64,000 nucleotides of DNA from Bryobacterales bacterium (GTDB lineage: Bacteria; Acidobacteriota; Terriglobia; Bryobacterales; Bryobacteraceae). The notes beneath the pieces are model-generated. The model did no database searches and had not been told where the DNA came from. It was given only the letters and a program-made list of their open reading frames with translations. Both the position numbers and the translations under genes were made by a program. Of the stretch, positions 41,938 to 50,322 are shown one piece after another (position 1 is the stretch's first letter; each line of letters starts with the position of its first letter). The stretch lies in contig PLRS01000055.1 of NCBI GenBank assembly GCA_003164035.1, positions 1 through 64,000 on the forward strand, given 5' to 3'.

Positions 41938-42868
41938 CGCGCAGCCGCCGTCCCGTGAATGCCATGAAGACGTCCTCCAGGGTGGCCGAATGCACCCTCA
42001 GCTCGGTAAGCGGCCGCCCCTGCCGCTCCAATTCGTCGAGCAGGGCGGGAAGGGCGTCGTGGAGTTGCTCCACCTGGGCTTCCACCGCGCCGTCGTCGGT
42101 GCGCGCGGCGGCCACGCAGGCCAGCGCTCCGAAAGCGGCGGCATCGAGGGGGCTGCCGCTCGACGATAACCGCACCACGTGCCCGGCGCCGATGGAGGCG
42201 ATCAGCTCCCGCGGCGTGCCGAGCGCGATCACCTTGCCGTGGTCCATGATGGCGACGCGGTCGCACAGGCGTTCGGCCTCCTCCATGTAGTGCGTGGTGA
42301 GCAAAATGGTGCGGCCGGCGCGCTGCAATTCCGCAATCACCTCCCAAAGCTGGCGGCGCGCCTGGGGATCGAGGCCGGTGGTCGGCTCATCCAGAAACAG
42401 CAGGTCCGGCTCGCCCACCAGCGCGCAGGCCAGCGCCAGCCGCTGCTTCTGGCCGCCCGAAAGGCTGCCCACCCGGGAATTCCGCTTTTCCTCCAGTTGG
42501 ACGCGGGCGATGGTCTCGTCCGGCGACGGCCCCCGCGGAAAGAAGCTGCGAAACAACGAAAGCGTTTCGTGAACCGTGAGCTTTTCGGAAAGCTGCGTCT
42601 CCTGAAGCTGAATGCCGAGCCGCTCCCGCAGCCGCCGGGCGTCTTTTTCCCAGCTCAGCCCGAGCACTTCCACCTCGCCCGAATCGCGGTCGGTCAGCCC
42701 TTCGCAGATTTCGATGGTAGTGGTCTTCCCGGCGCCGTTGGGACCCAGCAGGCCGAAGCATTCGCCCGCCCGCACTTCCAGATCCAGACCGTCCACGGCG
42801 ACGACGTCCTGAAACGCCTTGCGAAGATTGCGCACGCGCAACGCCGGTGGCGCCGATAAGGAAGACAT
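41930..42868 (-). CDS. ABC transporter ATP-binding protein
   Basis: 312 aa from ATG 42868. Walker A GPNGAGKTT, Q-loop QLQETQL, signature LSGGQKQRLALA, Walker B LLFLDEPTTGLD and H-loop LTTHY are all present. The C-terminal about 90 residues (SSSGSPLDAAAFGALA and on, ending TLEDVFMAFTGRRLRDE) are the accessory domain of ABC-2 drug/lipid exporters. It is upstream of and overlaps the permease gene, a two-gene operon. Confidence 0.95.
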   Translation of the reverse strand: MSSLSAPPALRVRNLRKAFQDVVAVDGLDLEVRAGECFGLLGPNGAGKTTTIEICEGLTDRDSGEVEVLGLSWEKDARRLRERLGIQLQETQLSEKLTVHETLSLFRSFFPRGPSPDETIARVQLEEKRNSRVGSLSGGQKQRLALACALVGEPDLLFLDEPTTGLDPQARRQLWEVIAELQRAGRTILLTTHYMEEAERLCDRVAIMDHGKVIALGTPRELIASIGAGHVVRLSSSGSPLDAAAFGALACVAAARTDDGAVEAQVEQLHDALPALLDELERQGRPLTELRVHSATLEDVFMAFTGRRLRDE

Positions 42869-42950
42869 CCCAATAGTGTAATTGGTCGTAAACGCGAAGC
42901 GATATCTCACCCCGTTTCTGCCGAAGCTGCGAGCGTAAAGGCCGCTCCGC

Positions 42951-43151
42951 CTACTTCACCGCGATCGTCACGCCCGGCTGCGACGCGTTCTGTCCGACGC
43001 TCAACGTGACTGGCACCGCGGGTCCCGGCGCGACCAGAAGCGTCACGGGCACGTAAACCGAACCGCCCGGCGATTGAACGGTGAAGGGCCCATCGTACTG
43101 ACCCGGCACTTCTGGCGGGTAGTCGGCTAACCCCACTCCCAACAGGACCGG
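42951..43151 (-). pseudogene. Fragment of a BACON/Ig-like beta-sandwich domain
   Basis: The frame encodes GQYDGPFTVQSPGGSVYVPVTLLVAPGPAVP, the pattern of the short Ig/BACON-type repeats common in large secreted Acidobacteriota proteins, then SVGQNASQPGVTIAVK and a stop. There is no start codon, signal peptide or upstream domain; the frame enters from unrelated Arg/Pro-rich sequence. It is most likely the 3' remnant of a larger surface-protein gene. Confidence 0.5.
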
Positions 43152-43213
43152 CGTCGGATTGCGCCGGGAAACGTGGGAAGCGTGGGGACGGAAACGTGGA
43201 AACGTGGGAAAAA

Positions 43214-43759
43214 TCAGGCGGCGGCGGTTTGGGGTTTGTTGAGGCAACATTGTTTGAATTTCTTGCCGCTACCGCAGGGGCAGCGGTCGTTGCGGCCGGT
43301 TTTGGGGTCGGGGCGGCGATAGGGCTGTTGGGGAATTTGTGCATTTTTGTGCACGAAATCGGGGTTTTGGGTGGCGGGTTCCTGGGCGACGGGTTCCTGA
43401 GCGGGTTTTGGGAGTGTGGGAGTGGTGCGACGCTCCTTCGCGGGAGAAGGTAAGGCGTGGCTGAGGATGAAGATGGCGGCGCGGAGACGGGCGGAGGTGG
43501 AGGATTTCGGGTCTTGGAGGATCTGTTCGAGGGCTTGGAAGGCCAGCGGAGCGCGGGCGACGGCCTCTTCGTGGAGGATGTCGGCGCGGTCGTTTTTGGC
43601 ATCGCGGAGGGCGGTCTCAAAGGCCGGCGAGGTGTGGCGCCAATAGGCGATGGTGTTGCGGTGAACGCCGGCCTGGTCGGCGGCGGCACTGAGGTTGGCG
43701 CCGTTCAACAGGGCGTCGACAACCTTGAGCTGAGGAGCGGAGAGGGCGGAATCGGGCAT
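43214..43759 (-). CDS. HTH plus SEC-C motif protein
   Basis: 181 aa from ATG 43759. The N-terminal half has a helix-turn-helix (LKVVDALLNGANLSAAADQAGVHRNTIAYWRHTSPAFETAL) like those of terminase-small-subunit or transposase helpers. A Pro-rich linker (about 105-150) leads to a C-terminal SEC-C zinc motif, GRNDRCPCGSGKKFKQCC. SEC-C motifs bind zinc and occur on SecA and on many unrelated proteins. Function unknown. The gene is rich in C on the coding strand compared with its neighbours. Confidence 0.75.
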   Translation of the reverse strand: MPDSALSAPQLKVVDALLNGANLSAAADQAGVHRNTIAYWRHTSPAFETALRDAKNDRADILHEEAVARAPLAFQALEQILQDPKSSTSARLRAAIFILSHALPSPAKERRTTPTLPKPAQEPVAQEPATQNPDFVHKNAQIPQQPYRRPDPKTGRNDRCPCGSGKKFKQCCLNKPQTAAA

Positions 43760-44094
43760 TGGAGCTACCTTTCGGCCACTACGATAGCTTGCGAGCGCGG
43801 GACAAGCGGGTGTCCGACGGGGCGGATTTGGCGGAAGTGGCCTGGAATGAAGGGGAAGGGAATGTTTTGGAAATCTGTGATTGGCTTTTGGCCGAGGGGT
43901 GGTTTTCAGGGAACTCTCTGCAAGCTTAAGAGACGCAAGGGCTTGCGGTGAGCTCGGAAGCGTCGCGTGGCGACTGAGAGATAGGCAACGCGGCTCCTTC
44001 TCCAGCGGCTTGCACTCTCGGGCGAGGAAACACGCGGGCTGTCCCCAGGTTTCCCCCAGGTTTCCCACCGCACTACGGTGGGATACTGGGAGGC

Positions 44095-44519
44095 GTGCCG
44101 ACCATACTGATGGTGGGGCCATACCGGATCTATTCTTACAGCCATGAGCCAAACAAGCCTCCCCATGTGCACGTGGATCGCGACGATCAGTCGGCGAAGT
44201 TCTGGCTGGACCCGGTTGCGCTGGCCAGAAATCTTGGCTTCGGTCCGGTGGAGCTTCCGCTCCTGAGGTCGTGGAATTTGGGTTGAGCCAGGTTTCGAAC
44301 TCGTCGGCACAGGGCCGGGCTGGCGCCCGGCTGGACCGATTGACAATCGGTCCGCAGGTTAGACAACCTGCCCCACAAAAAATGGGTCACCTTACTTTCC
44401 TTCGCGGGGCGAAATGCCGGGGCGAGATCAGGAGTTCGGAGCTTCGGCGAGTCCACCGGCTAGTGGCGGAGAATCGCACTTTCTTGTTGGAGAAATGGAA
44501 TGAACGCTTCCCATCTTAA
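44095..44519 (+). pseudogene. DUF4160 gene split by a 180-bp repeat insertion
   Basis: The 5' part (GTG 44095 onward) encodes the DUF4160 N-terminus: PTILMVGPYRIYSYSHEPNKPPHVHVDRDD, AKFWLDPVALARNLGFGPVEL. It then runs into foreign sequence and stops at 44286. From 44446 another frame encodes the family C-terminus, RRVHRLVAENRTFLLEKWNERFPS, stop at 44517-44519. GGAGCTTC occurs on both sides (44250-44257 and 44438-44445). Deleting 188 nt joins GPVEL to RRVHRL in one 78-codon frame, the normal family length. DUF4160 is usually paired with DUF2442, which follows here. Confidence 0.85.
44258..44437 (+). mobile_element. 180-bp non-coding repeat element inserted with an 8-bp target duplication
   Basis: The segment lies between two copies of GGAGCTTC inside the DUF4160 gene. 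Its ends show short imperfect inverted repeats (CTCCTGAGGTCG near 44261 against CGAGATCAGGAG near the right end). Inside are palindromes GCCGGGCTGGCGCCCGGC, ACCGATTGACAATCGGT and GCAGGTTAGACAACCTGC, followed by the 22-bp sequence at 44408-44429 shared with 31087-31108. There is no ORF. Such an element would have to be moved in trans by another element's transposase. Confidence 0.75.
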
Positions 44520-44775
44520 TTCCGGCGAACGGGTACGCGACGTACACGTCACTGAAGACACACTGGCGGTGGACCTCGCAGACGGGCGCACAATCATCGT
44601 GCCCTTGACGTGGTATCCGCGGCTTTTGAACGCTACCATGGAACAGCGATCCCGCTGGAAAGTAAGCGGAGCAGGCTATGGGATTCACTGGCCGGACCTT
44701 GATGAAGACCTGAGCACGGAAGGCTTACTCCGCGGCGCGCCTGCCGCCGCGGAACCCGCTCGTATTGGCCGCTAG
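44500..44775 (+). CDS. DUF2442 protein, partner of DUF4160
   Basis: 91 aa. ERVRDVHVTEDTLAVDLADGRTIIVPLTWYPRLLNA is the DUF2442 signature; IHWPDLDEDLSTEGLLRG is its conserved end. The start at 44500 lies inside the 3' end of the DUF4160 frame (20-nt overlap), with TTGGAGAAATGGA upstream. DUF4160/DUF2442 pairs are suspected toxin-antitoxin modules; DUF2442 would be the antitoxin or DNA-binding part. Because its partner is broken, this may be an orphan. Confidence 0.85.
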   Translation: MNASHLNSGERVRDVHVTEDTLAVDLADGRTIIVPLTWYPRLLNATMEQRSRWKVSGAGYGIHWPDLDEDLSTEGLLRGAPAAAEPARIGR

Positions 44776-44833
44776 GCGGGTCCCGCGGATTGGATTTAAG
44801 GCCGGCGGTCAAGCGTATGAAGGAGTTGCTCTG

Positions 44834-45121
44834 ATGACGCGTAAGAAAGGCAAGGTTGGCTCCTGTTTTGATAGCTTTCTGGCCGAACAAGGCATTCTGG
44901 AGGAATGCCAGGAACGGGCCGTCAAGCAGATCCTCGCCGATCAGATCAAAGCCGCCATGGGAAAGGATCGCCTTACCAAGGCGGCGATGGCCATCCGCAT
45001 GCAAACCAGCCGCAGAGCGCTCGACCGCTTGCTCGACCCCACCAACACTGGTGTTACCTTGCACACTCTTCAACGCGCTGCGGCGGCAATCGGCCGCCAA
45101 CTTCGGCTGGAGCTTATTTGA
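44834..45121 (+). CDS. HTH-type (XRE/HigA-like) transcriptional regulator
   Basis: 95 aa from ATG 44834, with AAGGAG 12 nt upstream. The second half holds a helix-turn-helix: LTKAAMAIRMQTSRRALDRLLDPTNTGVTLHTLQRAAAAIGRQLRLEL, like the XRE antitoxins of HigBA/RelBE-type modules. The N-terminal part (SCFDSFLAEQGILEECQERAVKQIL) is charged and helical. No toxin gene of the usual type is next to it, except the DUF2442/DUF4160 genes upstream. Confidence 0.82.
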   Translation: MTRKKGKVGSCFDSFLAEQGILEECQERAVKQILADQIKAAMGKDRLTKAAMAIRMQTSRRALDRLLDPTNTGVTLHTLQRAAAAIGRQLRLELI

Positions 45122-45132
45122 AACGGCCGCGT

Positions 45133-45252
45133 GGGGAACTCGGGGACAGATGGGACGTTTTCGGGGTGTTTCGGGTCGCGGTGAACGTTCCGTCTGTCCC
45201 CGGCTCCCCGTCCCCGGCTCCCCCCGGCTCCCCGTCCCCGGCTCCCCGGCTC
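45133..45252. repeat. Hairpin followed by CCCCGGCTCCC short tandem repeats
   Basis: GGGGACAGATGGGACGTT (from about 45133) pairs with AACGTTCCGTCTGTCCCC (ending about 45199) with two changes. It runs directly into 45195-45252, built of imperfect units of CCCCGGCTCC(CCGT). The region is extremely C-rich on the plus strand and could form unusual DNA structures. It lies between the HTH gene and dinD. Confidence 0.8.
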
Positions 45253-45356
45253 CCTTTACCTGCGATACTGGGTTCATGCCCAAACGCACGCGGAAAAGAC
45301 CCGCTTGCCAAGGCCCAACAGTCTGACTACTATGTTCGGGAAAAGGCTGGAAAACA

Positions 45357-46361
45357 ATGAGCAACAGTGAGGGTTCGAATCCACAGGGATCGCTTCAGCT
45401 CTTCGACGAAACTGGCGAGTACTTCGAGAGCTTGTCCTTGGAGAACGGCACACGCTACTGGTTTGCCCGCGACGTCATGGCCGTGCTGGGGTACGATTCC
45501 TGGTCGGCGTTCAAGAATGTAATTAATAAGGCCATCGGTGTTTGCACAACGGGTGGCATTCCTGTCATCGAGCATTTCATCCAGGTCAGGCGGAAAATCG
45601 GATCGCGCGAAGTGGACGATTTCCAAATGACCCGTCTCGCGTGCTGCCTGGTGGCCATGAACGGGGACGCCAAGAACTCGGCGATTGCGAGGGCGCAACT
45701 CTATTTCGCGGCCCTCGATCAGGTACTGCAAGAACTTGTGGTGATCGATCCGGCCAACATGGATCGCCTTATCATCCGTGGTGAGATCTCCGCAAGGGAA
45801 GTGACACTCAGCAAGGCAGCGAGCGAGGCGGGTGTTGAATCTCATCCGCGATTTCAGAATGCCGGGTATCGGGGCATGTATAACATGAGTCTGGCCGACC
45901 TGAAAAAACTAAAGGGATCTCCCGATTTGAATCGTCCGCTTTTCGACTTCATGGGTCGCGATGAATTGGCCGCCAACCTGTTTCGGTTGAGCCTCACCGA
46001 AGGCAGAATCAACCGGGGTGGCGTATATGGTCAGGCCGAGTTGGATTATGTAGCCCGCGATGTGGGCGCGGGAGTCCGCCGGATGGTAATCCAAGAGACT
46101 GGAGTGGCTCCCGAAACCCTGCCCCTTGCGCCAGACATCAAGATTGTCAAGAAGGCTCTCAAAAGTACGGGCAAGTCGTTTTCTCAATTGGACGATCTCG
46201 AAAGCCAGCGCGTGATCGAGGCTGAATACATGACTTCACTTCCGGAAGCCCCGGCACGAGACTTCTTTCCGGAGTGCCCCAAGTGCCAGTCCGGTAGCCA
46301 AGGCGCGCATTCTGGTTCCGTCCAGTGTACGTCCAGCTCGATTGCAAGTGGGGCGATGTGA
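45357..46361 (+). CDS. dinD: DinD-like damage-inducible protein (BRO-N domain)
   Basis: 334 aa. The N-terminus matches the DinD/BRO-N pattern: RYWFARDVMAVLGYDSWSAFKNVINKAIGVC, then HFIQVRRKIGSREVDDFQMTRLACCLVAMNGDAKNSAIARAQLYFAALDQ. The centre, KAASEAGVESHPRFQNAGYRGMYNMSLADLKKLKG, is the DinD C-terminal region. DinD in E. coli is SOS-induced and inhibits RecA filaments. The last about 45 residues carry CPKCQSGSQGAH, a CxxC pair not usual in DinD. No clear LexA operator is recognised upstream. Confidence 0.85.
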   Translation: MSNSEGSNPQGSLQLFDETGEYFESLSLENGTRYWFARDVMAVLGYDSWSAFKNVINKAIGVCTTGGIPVIEHFIQVRRKIGSREVDDFQMTRLACCLVAMNGDAKNSAIARAQLYFAALDQVLQELVVIDPANMDRLIIRGEISAREVTLSKAASEAGVESHPRFQNAGYRGMYNMSLADLKKLKGSPDLNRPLFDFMGRDELAANLFRLSLTEGRINRGGVYGQAELDYVARDVGAGVRRMVIQETGVAPETLPLAPDIKIVKKALKSTGKSFSQLDDLESQRVIEAEYMTSLPEAPARDFFPECPKCQSGSQGAHSGSVQCTSSSIASGAM

Positions 46362-46529
46362 CGCACTGCGATTGCGAGATTTGCAGGAAAGCGGCAATTT
46401 GAATTAGTGCGCCCACATTGGTTTCGGTTCGTTTATGCGCGGGCGGTCACCAATACCATTTGAACCGCCTGAGCGTCGATGAACGCGCCCAGCTCAACGG
46501 CTCAACGAGAGCCCGGCGGTGCCTTGGTG

Positions 46530-46967
46530 TCAGCGTATCCCCCCGTCCGGAGTCACGAAGCGGACTTCGATTTCGCGCTCGTCTTCGGCCACGGTGCGCA
46601 GGTGGATTTCGGTACGGCGGGCCGGCAGCAGGCGGGGGAATCGCTCGCCCCATTCGATCAGGACTACGGCGTCGCGGTCCAATATTTCTTCCAGTCCTAG
46701 CGTGGCCAGCTCGCGCTCTTCCTCCAGGCGGTACAGGTCGATGTGGTAAACCAGGCCGCCGCCGTATTCGTGAATCAGGGTGAAAGTGGGGCTCGAGACT
46801 TCGTCCGGAGCGGCCGCGCCCAAACCGCTGGCGATACCTTTGGCGAGGGTGGTCTTGCCGGCGCCCAGGTTGCCGATGAGCAGCACCACGCCGCGCGGCA
46901 GATCGGGCGCCAGGCGCGCGCCTAGGGCGATGGTTTCGGCGTCAGACGCGGTGCGGTAGACCGGCAC
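46530..46967 (-). CDS. tsaE: tRNA threonylcarbamoyladenosine biosynthesis ATPase TsaE
   Basis: 145 aa. Walker A: VLLIGNLGAGKTTLAKGI; SSPTFTLIHEYGGG and VYHIDLYRLE (Walker B-like Asp) are the classic TsaE blocks; LIEWGERFPRLLP follows. With TsaB and TsaD it makes t6A37 in ANN-decoding tRNAs. It overlaps nnrD by 26 nt, a common pairing in bacteria. Confidence 0.95.
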   Translation of the reverse strand: MPVYRTASDAETIALGARLAPDLPRGVVLLIGNLGAGKTTLAKGIASGLGAAAPDEVSSPTFTLIHEYGGGLVYHIDLYRLEEERELATLGLEEILDRDAVVLIEWGERFPRLLPARRTEIHLRTVAEDEREIEVRFVTPDGGIR

Positions 46968-48435
46968 ACTTCTCCCATGCGGCGGGCAGATAACCCACCA
47001 GATCGCGCGCGATCAGGCCCTTTTCGCCGAGCGCGCCGGCGGCCAACTCGCCGGCCAATCCGTGAAGGTACACGGCGGCGGCCACGGCCTGATCGGGATC
47101 GTCGGGAAACTGCGCCACGAGGCCGGCGATGAGGCCGGTGAGAACGTCGCCCGAGCCGCCTTTGCCCATGGCCGGCGTGCCGGTGGGATTGATCCAGACG
47201 CGGCCATCCGAGAAGGCGATCAGGGTTCGCTGGCCCTTCAGCACCAACGTGACCTGGTTAGCGCAAGCGAACGACCGGGCGGAATCGACGCGGCTGGATT
47301 GAATCTCGGCCGTCGATTTGCCCGTCAGGCGCGCCATTTCCCCAGGGTGCGGCGTGAGCACGCGCACGCGCGCCGAATCGCCGCGAATCCCTGGCGTCAG
47401 GGCGTCGGCATCGAGCACCACCGGCTGCTCGCAATCGGCCAGAACGGCTGCGACCAAAGCTTTGGTTTCCTCCGATTGGCCCAAGCCGGGGCCCATCGCA
47501 ATCACGGTCTTGCCGCGAGCCAACGCCGGGAAGCTCTCGTTCGCCAGCGGCTCCGTCATCAGCTCCGGCACTTCGGCGGCAAAACCCGGCGCGGCGTGAG
47601 ACGCCACCGTGACCAGGCCGGCGCCCACCCGCAACGCGGCCAGCCCGCACAGCACCGCGGCGCCGCTTTTGCCCGGACTGCCGGCAGCCATCAGCGCGTG
47701 GCCGAAAGTGCCTTTGTGTCCCGAGCGCGGCCGCGGCTCCAGCACCTTCGGGAACGTCGCCGGCGTCACCAGCTCCAGCTTGAAATCTTCGAGCAGATCG
47801 GGAGCGCTGCCGATGGGCGCGACGACCAGCTCTCCCACGCGGTCGCAATTGGGTGCCAGCGCGTGCGCCACTTTGGGCGCGGTAAAGGTGACGGTGGCAT
47901 CGGCGCGCGCGCACTCGCCCGCCGGTTCGCCGGAATCGCTGGGCATTCCGGAGGGAATATCCACGGCCACGACTTTGGCGAGCGGGAATCCGGAATCGAT
48001 CTCGCGGATGGCACCGAGCGCGGCGCCGCGAGCCGGCCCGTTCGTTCCGGTGCCCAGAATCGCGTCGACAATGAGCGTGGCGAAGCGCGCCGCGGGCGGG
48101 ATGGCGCGCTGAACCGCGCCACCAGCGGCTAGCAGCATGCGATAGTTGGCGGCCGCGTCACCAGCCAGTTCCGAGGGATCGGCCAACAGCACCACCCATA
48201 GATCCGCCGGCTGAAAGCGGACGTGCAACTGGCGCGCGATGGCCAAACCGTCGCCGCCGTTATTTCCCTTGCCGCAAATGACCAAGATGCGCTGGGCGGC
48301 GAGCGGGGCGTAACGCTCCCCCAGAAACTCCACCACCCGGTGGGCGGCGTTCTCCATCAGCACCAGGCCGGGAATTCCGCGCTCGCCGGTGCGGCGATCC
48401 ACCTCGCGCATTTCGGACGCCGTGAGAACCTTCAT
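46942..48435 (-). CDS. nnr: Bifunctional NAD(P)H-hydrate epimerase / ADP-dependent dehydratase
   Basis: 497 aa from ATG 48435. N-terminal YjeF_N epimerase domain (about 1-215): EMREVDRRTGERGIPGLVLMENAA, ILVICGKGNNGGDGLAIARQL, VVAVDIPSGMPSDSG. C-terminal NnrD dehydratase domain (about 220-497): SGHKGTFGHALMAAGSPGKSGAAVLCGLAALRVGAG, VLTPHPGEMARLTG, and GKGGSGDVLTGLIAGLVAQ, the ATP/ADP-binding signature. It repairs damaged NADHX and NADPHX. It overlaps the phosphatase gene upstream (ATGA) and tsaE downstream. Confidence 0.95.
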   Translation of the reverse strand: MKVLTASEMREVDRRTGERGIPGLVLMENAAHRVVEFLGERYAPLAAQRILVICGKGNNGGDGLAIARQLHVRFQPADLWVVLLADPSELAGDAAANYRMLLAAGGAVQRAIPPAARFATLIVDAILGTGTNGPARGAALGAIREIDSGFPLAKVVAVDIPSGMPSDSGEPAGECARADATVTFTAPKVAHALAPNCDRVGELVVAPIGSAPDLLEDFKLELVTPATFPKVLEPRPRSGHKGTFGHALMAAGSPGKSGAAVLCGLAALRVGAGLVTVASHAAPGFAAEVPELMTEPLANESFPALARGKTVIAMGPGLGQSEETKALVAAVLADCEQPVVLDADALTPGIRGDSARVRVLTPHPGEMARLTGKSTAEIQSSRVDSARSFACANQVTLVLKGQRTLIAFSDGRVWINPTGTPAMGKGGSGDVLTGLIAGLVAQFPDDPDQAVAAAVYLHGLAGELAAGALGEKGLIARDLVGYLPAAWEKCAGLPHRV

Positions 48436-50312
48436 AGCCGCCTGGCCACCACCATGGTCATATCGTCCTGCAACTCGGAGGAGCCTGTCCACTGGTTGAC
48501 GGCCTCCATGGTGCGCGCGATCAATTCGGAGGAATCCGCGGCCGAATACCGCACCATCAGCTCCTTCAGGCGATCGTCGCCGAACATCTCGCCGTAAGCG
48601 TTTTCCGGCTCCACGATGCCGTCGGTGTAGGCCACCAGCAAGTCGCCAGGCTCCAGATTCACGCTGCGCTCCTGATAGCGGGCGGCGGGGAAAGCGCCCA
48701 CCACGGTTCCGGTGGGCTCGAGGGAGGAGAACTCGCCGCCGTGCAGCAGCAGCGGGGAGAGGTGGCCGGCGTTGGTATAGGTCAGCGCGTGCGAAGTCTC
48801 GTCATAGAGGGTGAAAAAGAAAGTGGCGTATTTCTCCGGCGCGGTATTGGCATAGAGCTGGCGGTTGAGGCGGCTGACCAACGACGCGGCGGAAAACGGG
48901 CCGCCGAAGCTGGTGCTCAACTGGGTGCGCATGATGGATTGAATCGCCGCCATCAGCAGCGCGGCGGAAATGCCCTTACCGGCGACGTCGCCGATGGCGA
49001 AGGCCAGGGCGTTTTCCGACAGCGGCATGAAATCGTAGTAATCGCCGGAGACCATGCGCGCCGGGTTGCACAGCCCCTTCAGCTCCAGGGTGCGGCTGGC
49101 GGGAACGTCTTTGGGGAAAAGCTGGTCCTGCACCTCGCGCGCGATGGCCAGCTCCGATTCCAGGCGTTCCTTCTCCTTGGCCACCAGAATGAGCCGGCCC
49201 AGGTTGGCGGTCATGGTGTTGAACGACGACGCCAGCTCGGCAAGCTGGTCCCGGCCCTTCACCCGAATGCGGTAGGAGAAATCGCCCTGCTTGATGTGTT
49301 CGGTGCCCAGGTACAGCTCATGGACCGCGCCGGTAATGCTGCGGCTGAGCTGCACGCCGGCCACGAGCGACGCCATTTCCACCAGCAGGTACAGCACCGT
49401 GATCGCCGCGAACGCCACCAGCCAGCCTTCGGCCCAATCGGGCTGTTGAAAGACCGTGGCCAGAACCGCCGACGCACGCGTGGCCACGGCCAGGATGAGG
49501 GGGAATTCGGCCCGCTTATGAGGCGCCTCCCAGCGGAGCACCTCCGGCTGAAAGAAGCCGGTCAGAGAGAAATCGAACAGGCTGCGGGGTTCCGGCACGC
49601 GGGTGCTGTGGTGGATGAGCGGCAGCAAGGCCACGTCGCCGAGACCGGGCACCAGTTGGGAAAGAACCTCGTGCGTGACCGGCGCCAGGACGGTGATCTC
49701 CGATTTGCCCTCTACCAGGTGCGCCCAGGTATAGAGGCGGTCCTGGCCGCCTTCGCGTCTCACCACGAGGCCGGAAGCGCGACCCCATCCCGAAGGAGGG
49801 TGAGCGACAGTGGAGTGGGCAGGATAGCGAATCTCACGTTCGCCGGTAATCAGCAACTCGGCGCCCGGAAACGCTTCGTGGCTCATCATGCCGAAGCGCA
49901 TCAGGGCGTTGCCCGTGTCCTGAATGGGCACGCGGAGCAGCGCTTCGGCCGGCCGCAGCAGACTCATCTCCCGGTGGCGCAGCTCGGTATTGACCAGGTA
50001 GGCCGCCATCTGGCCGATGACCATCCAGCCGGCGATGCCCGCCAGCGACGCCAAAAGCACGATGGGCACGACGGCGATGAACAGGTAGGCGGCGATCAGC
50101 CGGTTGCGCAGCCGCCAGATCGCCCGGCGCATGAGGCGGCGGGCCAGTTGGAACGCAGCGGCAACGCCCACCAGGAACGTCACGATTCCGGCCGGCCAGG
50201 CGAGGGCCCGCAAACCGGTCAGATAGAGCGCCAGGAAAAGCGTCAGCAAAACCAGAAAGGTGCGCTCGACGCGGCCACGCCGCCGCCACCACTTCGCAAC
50301 ACCTTTAGGCAT
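48432..50312 (-). CDS. Membrane PP2C (SpoIIE/RsbU-type) serine phosphatase with HAMP domain
   Basis: 626 aa from ATG 50312. Two N-terminal hydrophobic regions (about 20-50 and 62-100), an extracytoplasmic sensor part, another helix near 310, then HAMP (HELYLGTEHIKQGDFSYRIRVKGRDQLAELASSFN). The catalytic domain (about 410-626) begins AIAREVQDQLFPKDVP and includes SGDYYDF, IGDVAGKGISAALLMA, TNAGHLSPLLL, GDLLVAYTDGIVE and DDMTMVV, with the metal-binding Asp residues in place. Such proteins dephosphorylate anti-anti-sigma factors in partner-switching pathways. No rsbV/rsbW genes are in this window. Confidence 0.93.
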   Translation of the reverse strand: MPKGVAKWWRRRGRVERTFLVLLTLFLALYLTGLRALAWPAGIVTFLVGVAAAFQLARRLMRRAIWRLRNRLIAAYLFIAVVPIVLLASLAGIAGWMVIGQMAAYLVNTELRHREMSLLRPAEALLRVPIQDTGNALMRFGMMSHEAFPGAELLITGEREIRYPAHSTVAHPPSGWGRASGLVVRREGGQDRLYTWAHLVEGKSEITVLAPVTHEVLSQLVPGLGDVALLPLIHHSTRVPEPRSLFDFSLTGFFQPEVLRWEAPHKRAEFPLILAVATRASAVLATVFQQPDWAEGWLVAFAAITVLYLLVEMASLVAGVQLSRSITGAVHELYLGTEHIKQGDFSYRIRVKGRDQLAELASSFNTMTANLGRLILVAKEKERLESELAIAREVQDQLFPKDVPASRTLELKGLCNPARMVSGDYYDFMPLSENALAFAIGDVAGKGISAALLMAAIQSIMRTQLSTSFGGPFSAASLVSRLNRQLYANTAPEKYATFFFTLYDETSHALTYTNAGHLSPLLLHGGEFSSLEPTGTVVGAFPAARYQERSVNLEPGDLLVAYTDGIVEPENAYGEMFGDDRLKELMVRYSAADSSELIARTMEAVNQWTGSSELQDDMTMVVARRL

Positions 50313-50322
50313 AATTGTTCCG

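Noticed and set aside
44258-44437. Insert considered as an insertion sequence with a transposase.
   Set aside because: At 180 bp with no ORF it cannot encode a transposase; kept as a non-autonomous element.
45195-45252. C-rich repeats considered as CRISPR or VNTR coding repeat.
   Set aside because: No unique spacers, units irregular, and the only frame across it has no start or family.
45366-45386. GGTTCGAATCC near the dinD start, like a tRNA T-loop.
   Set aside because: Flanking bases do not form the T-stem, and no acceptor, D or anticodon stems can be folded around it; the region is in frame with dinD.
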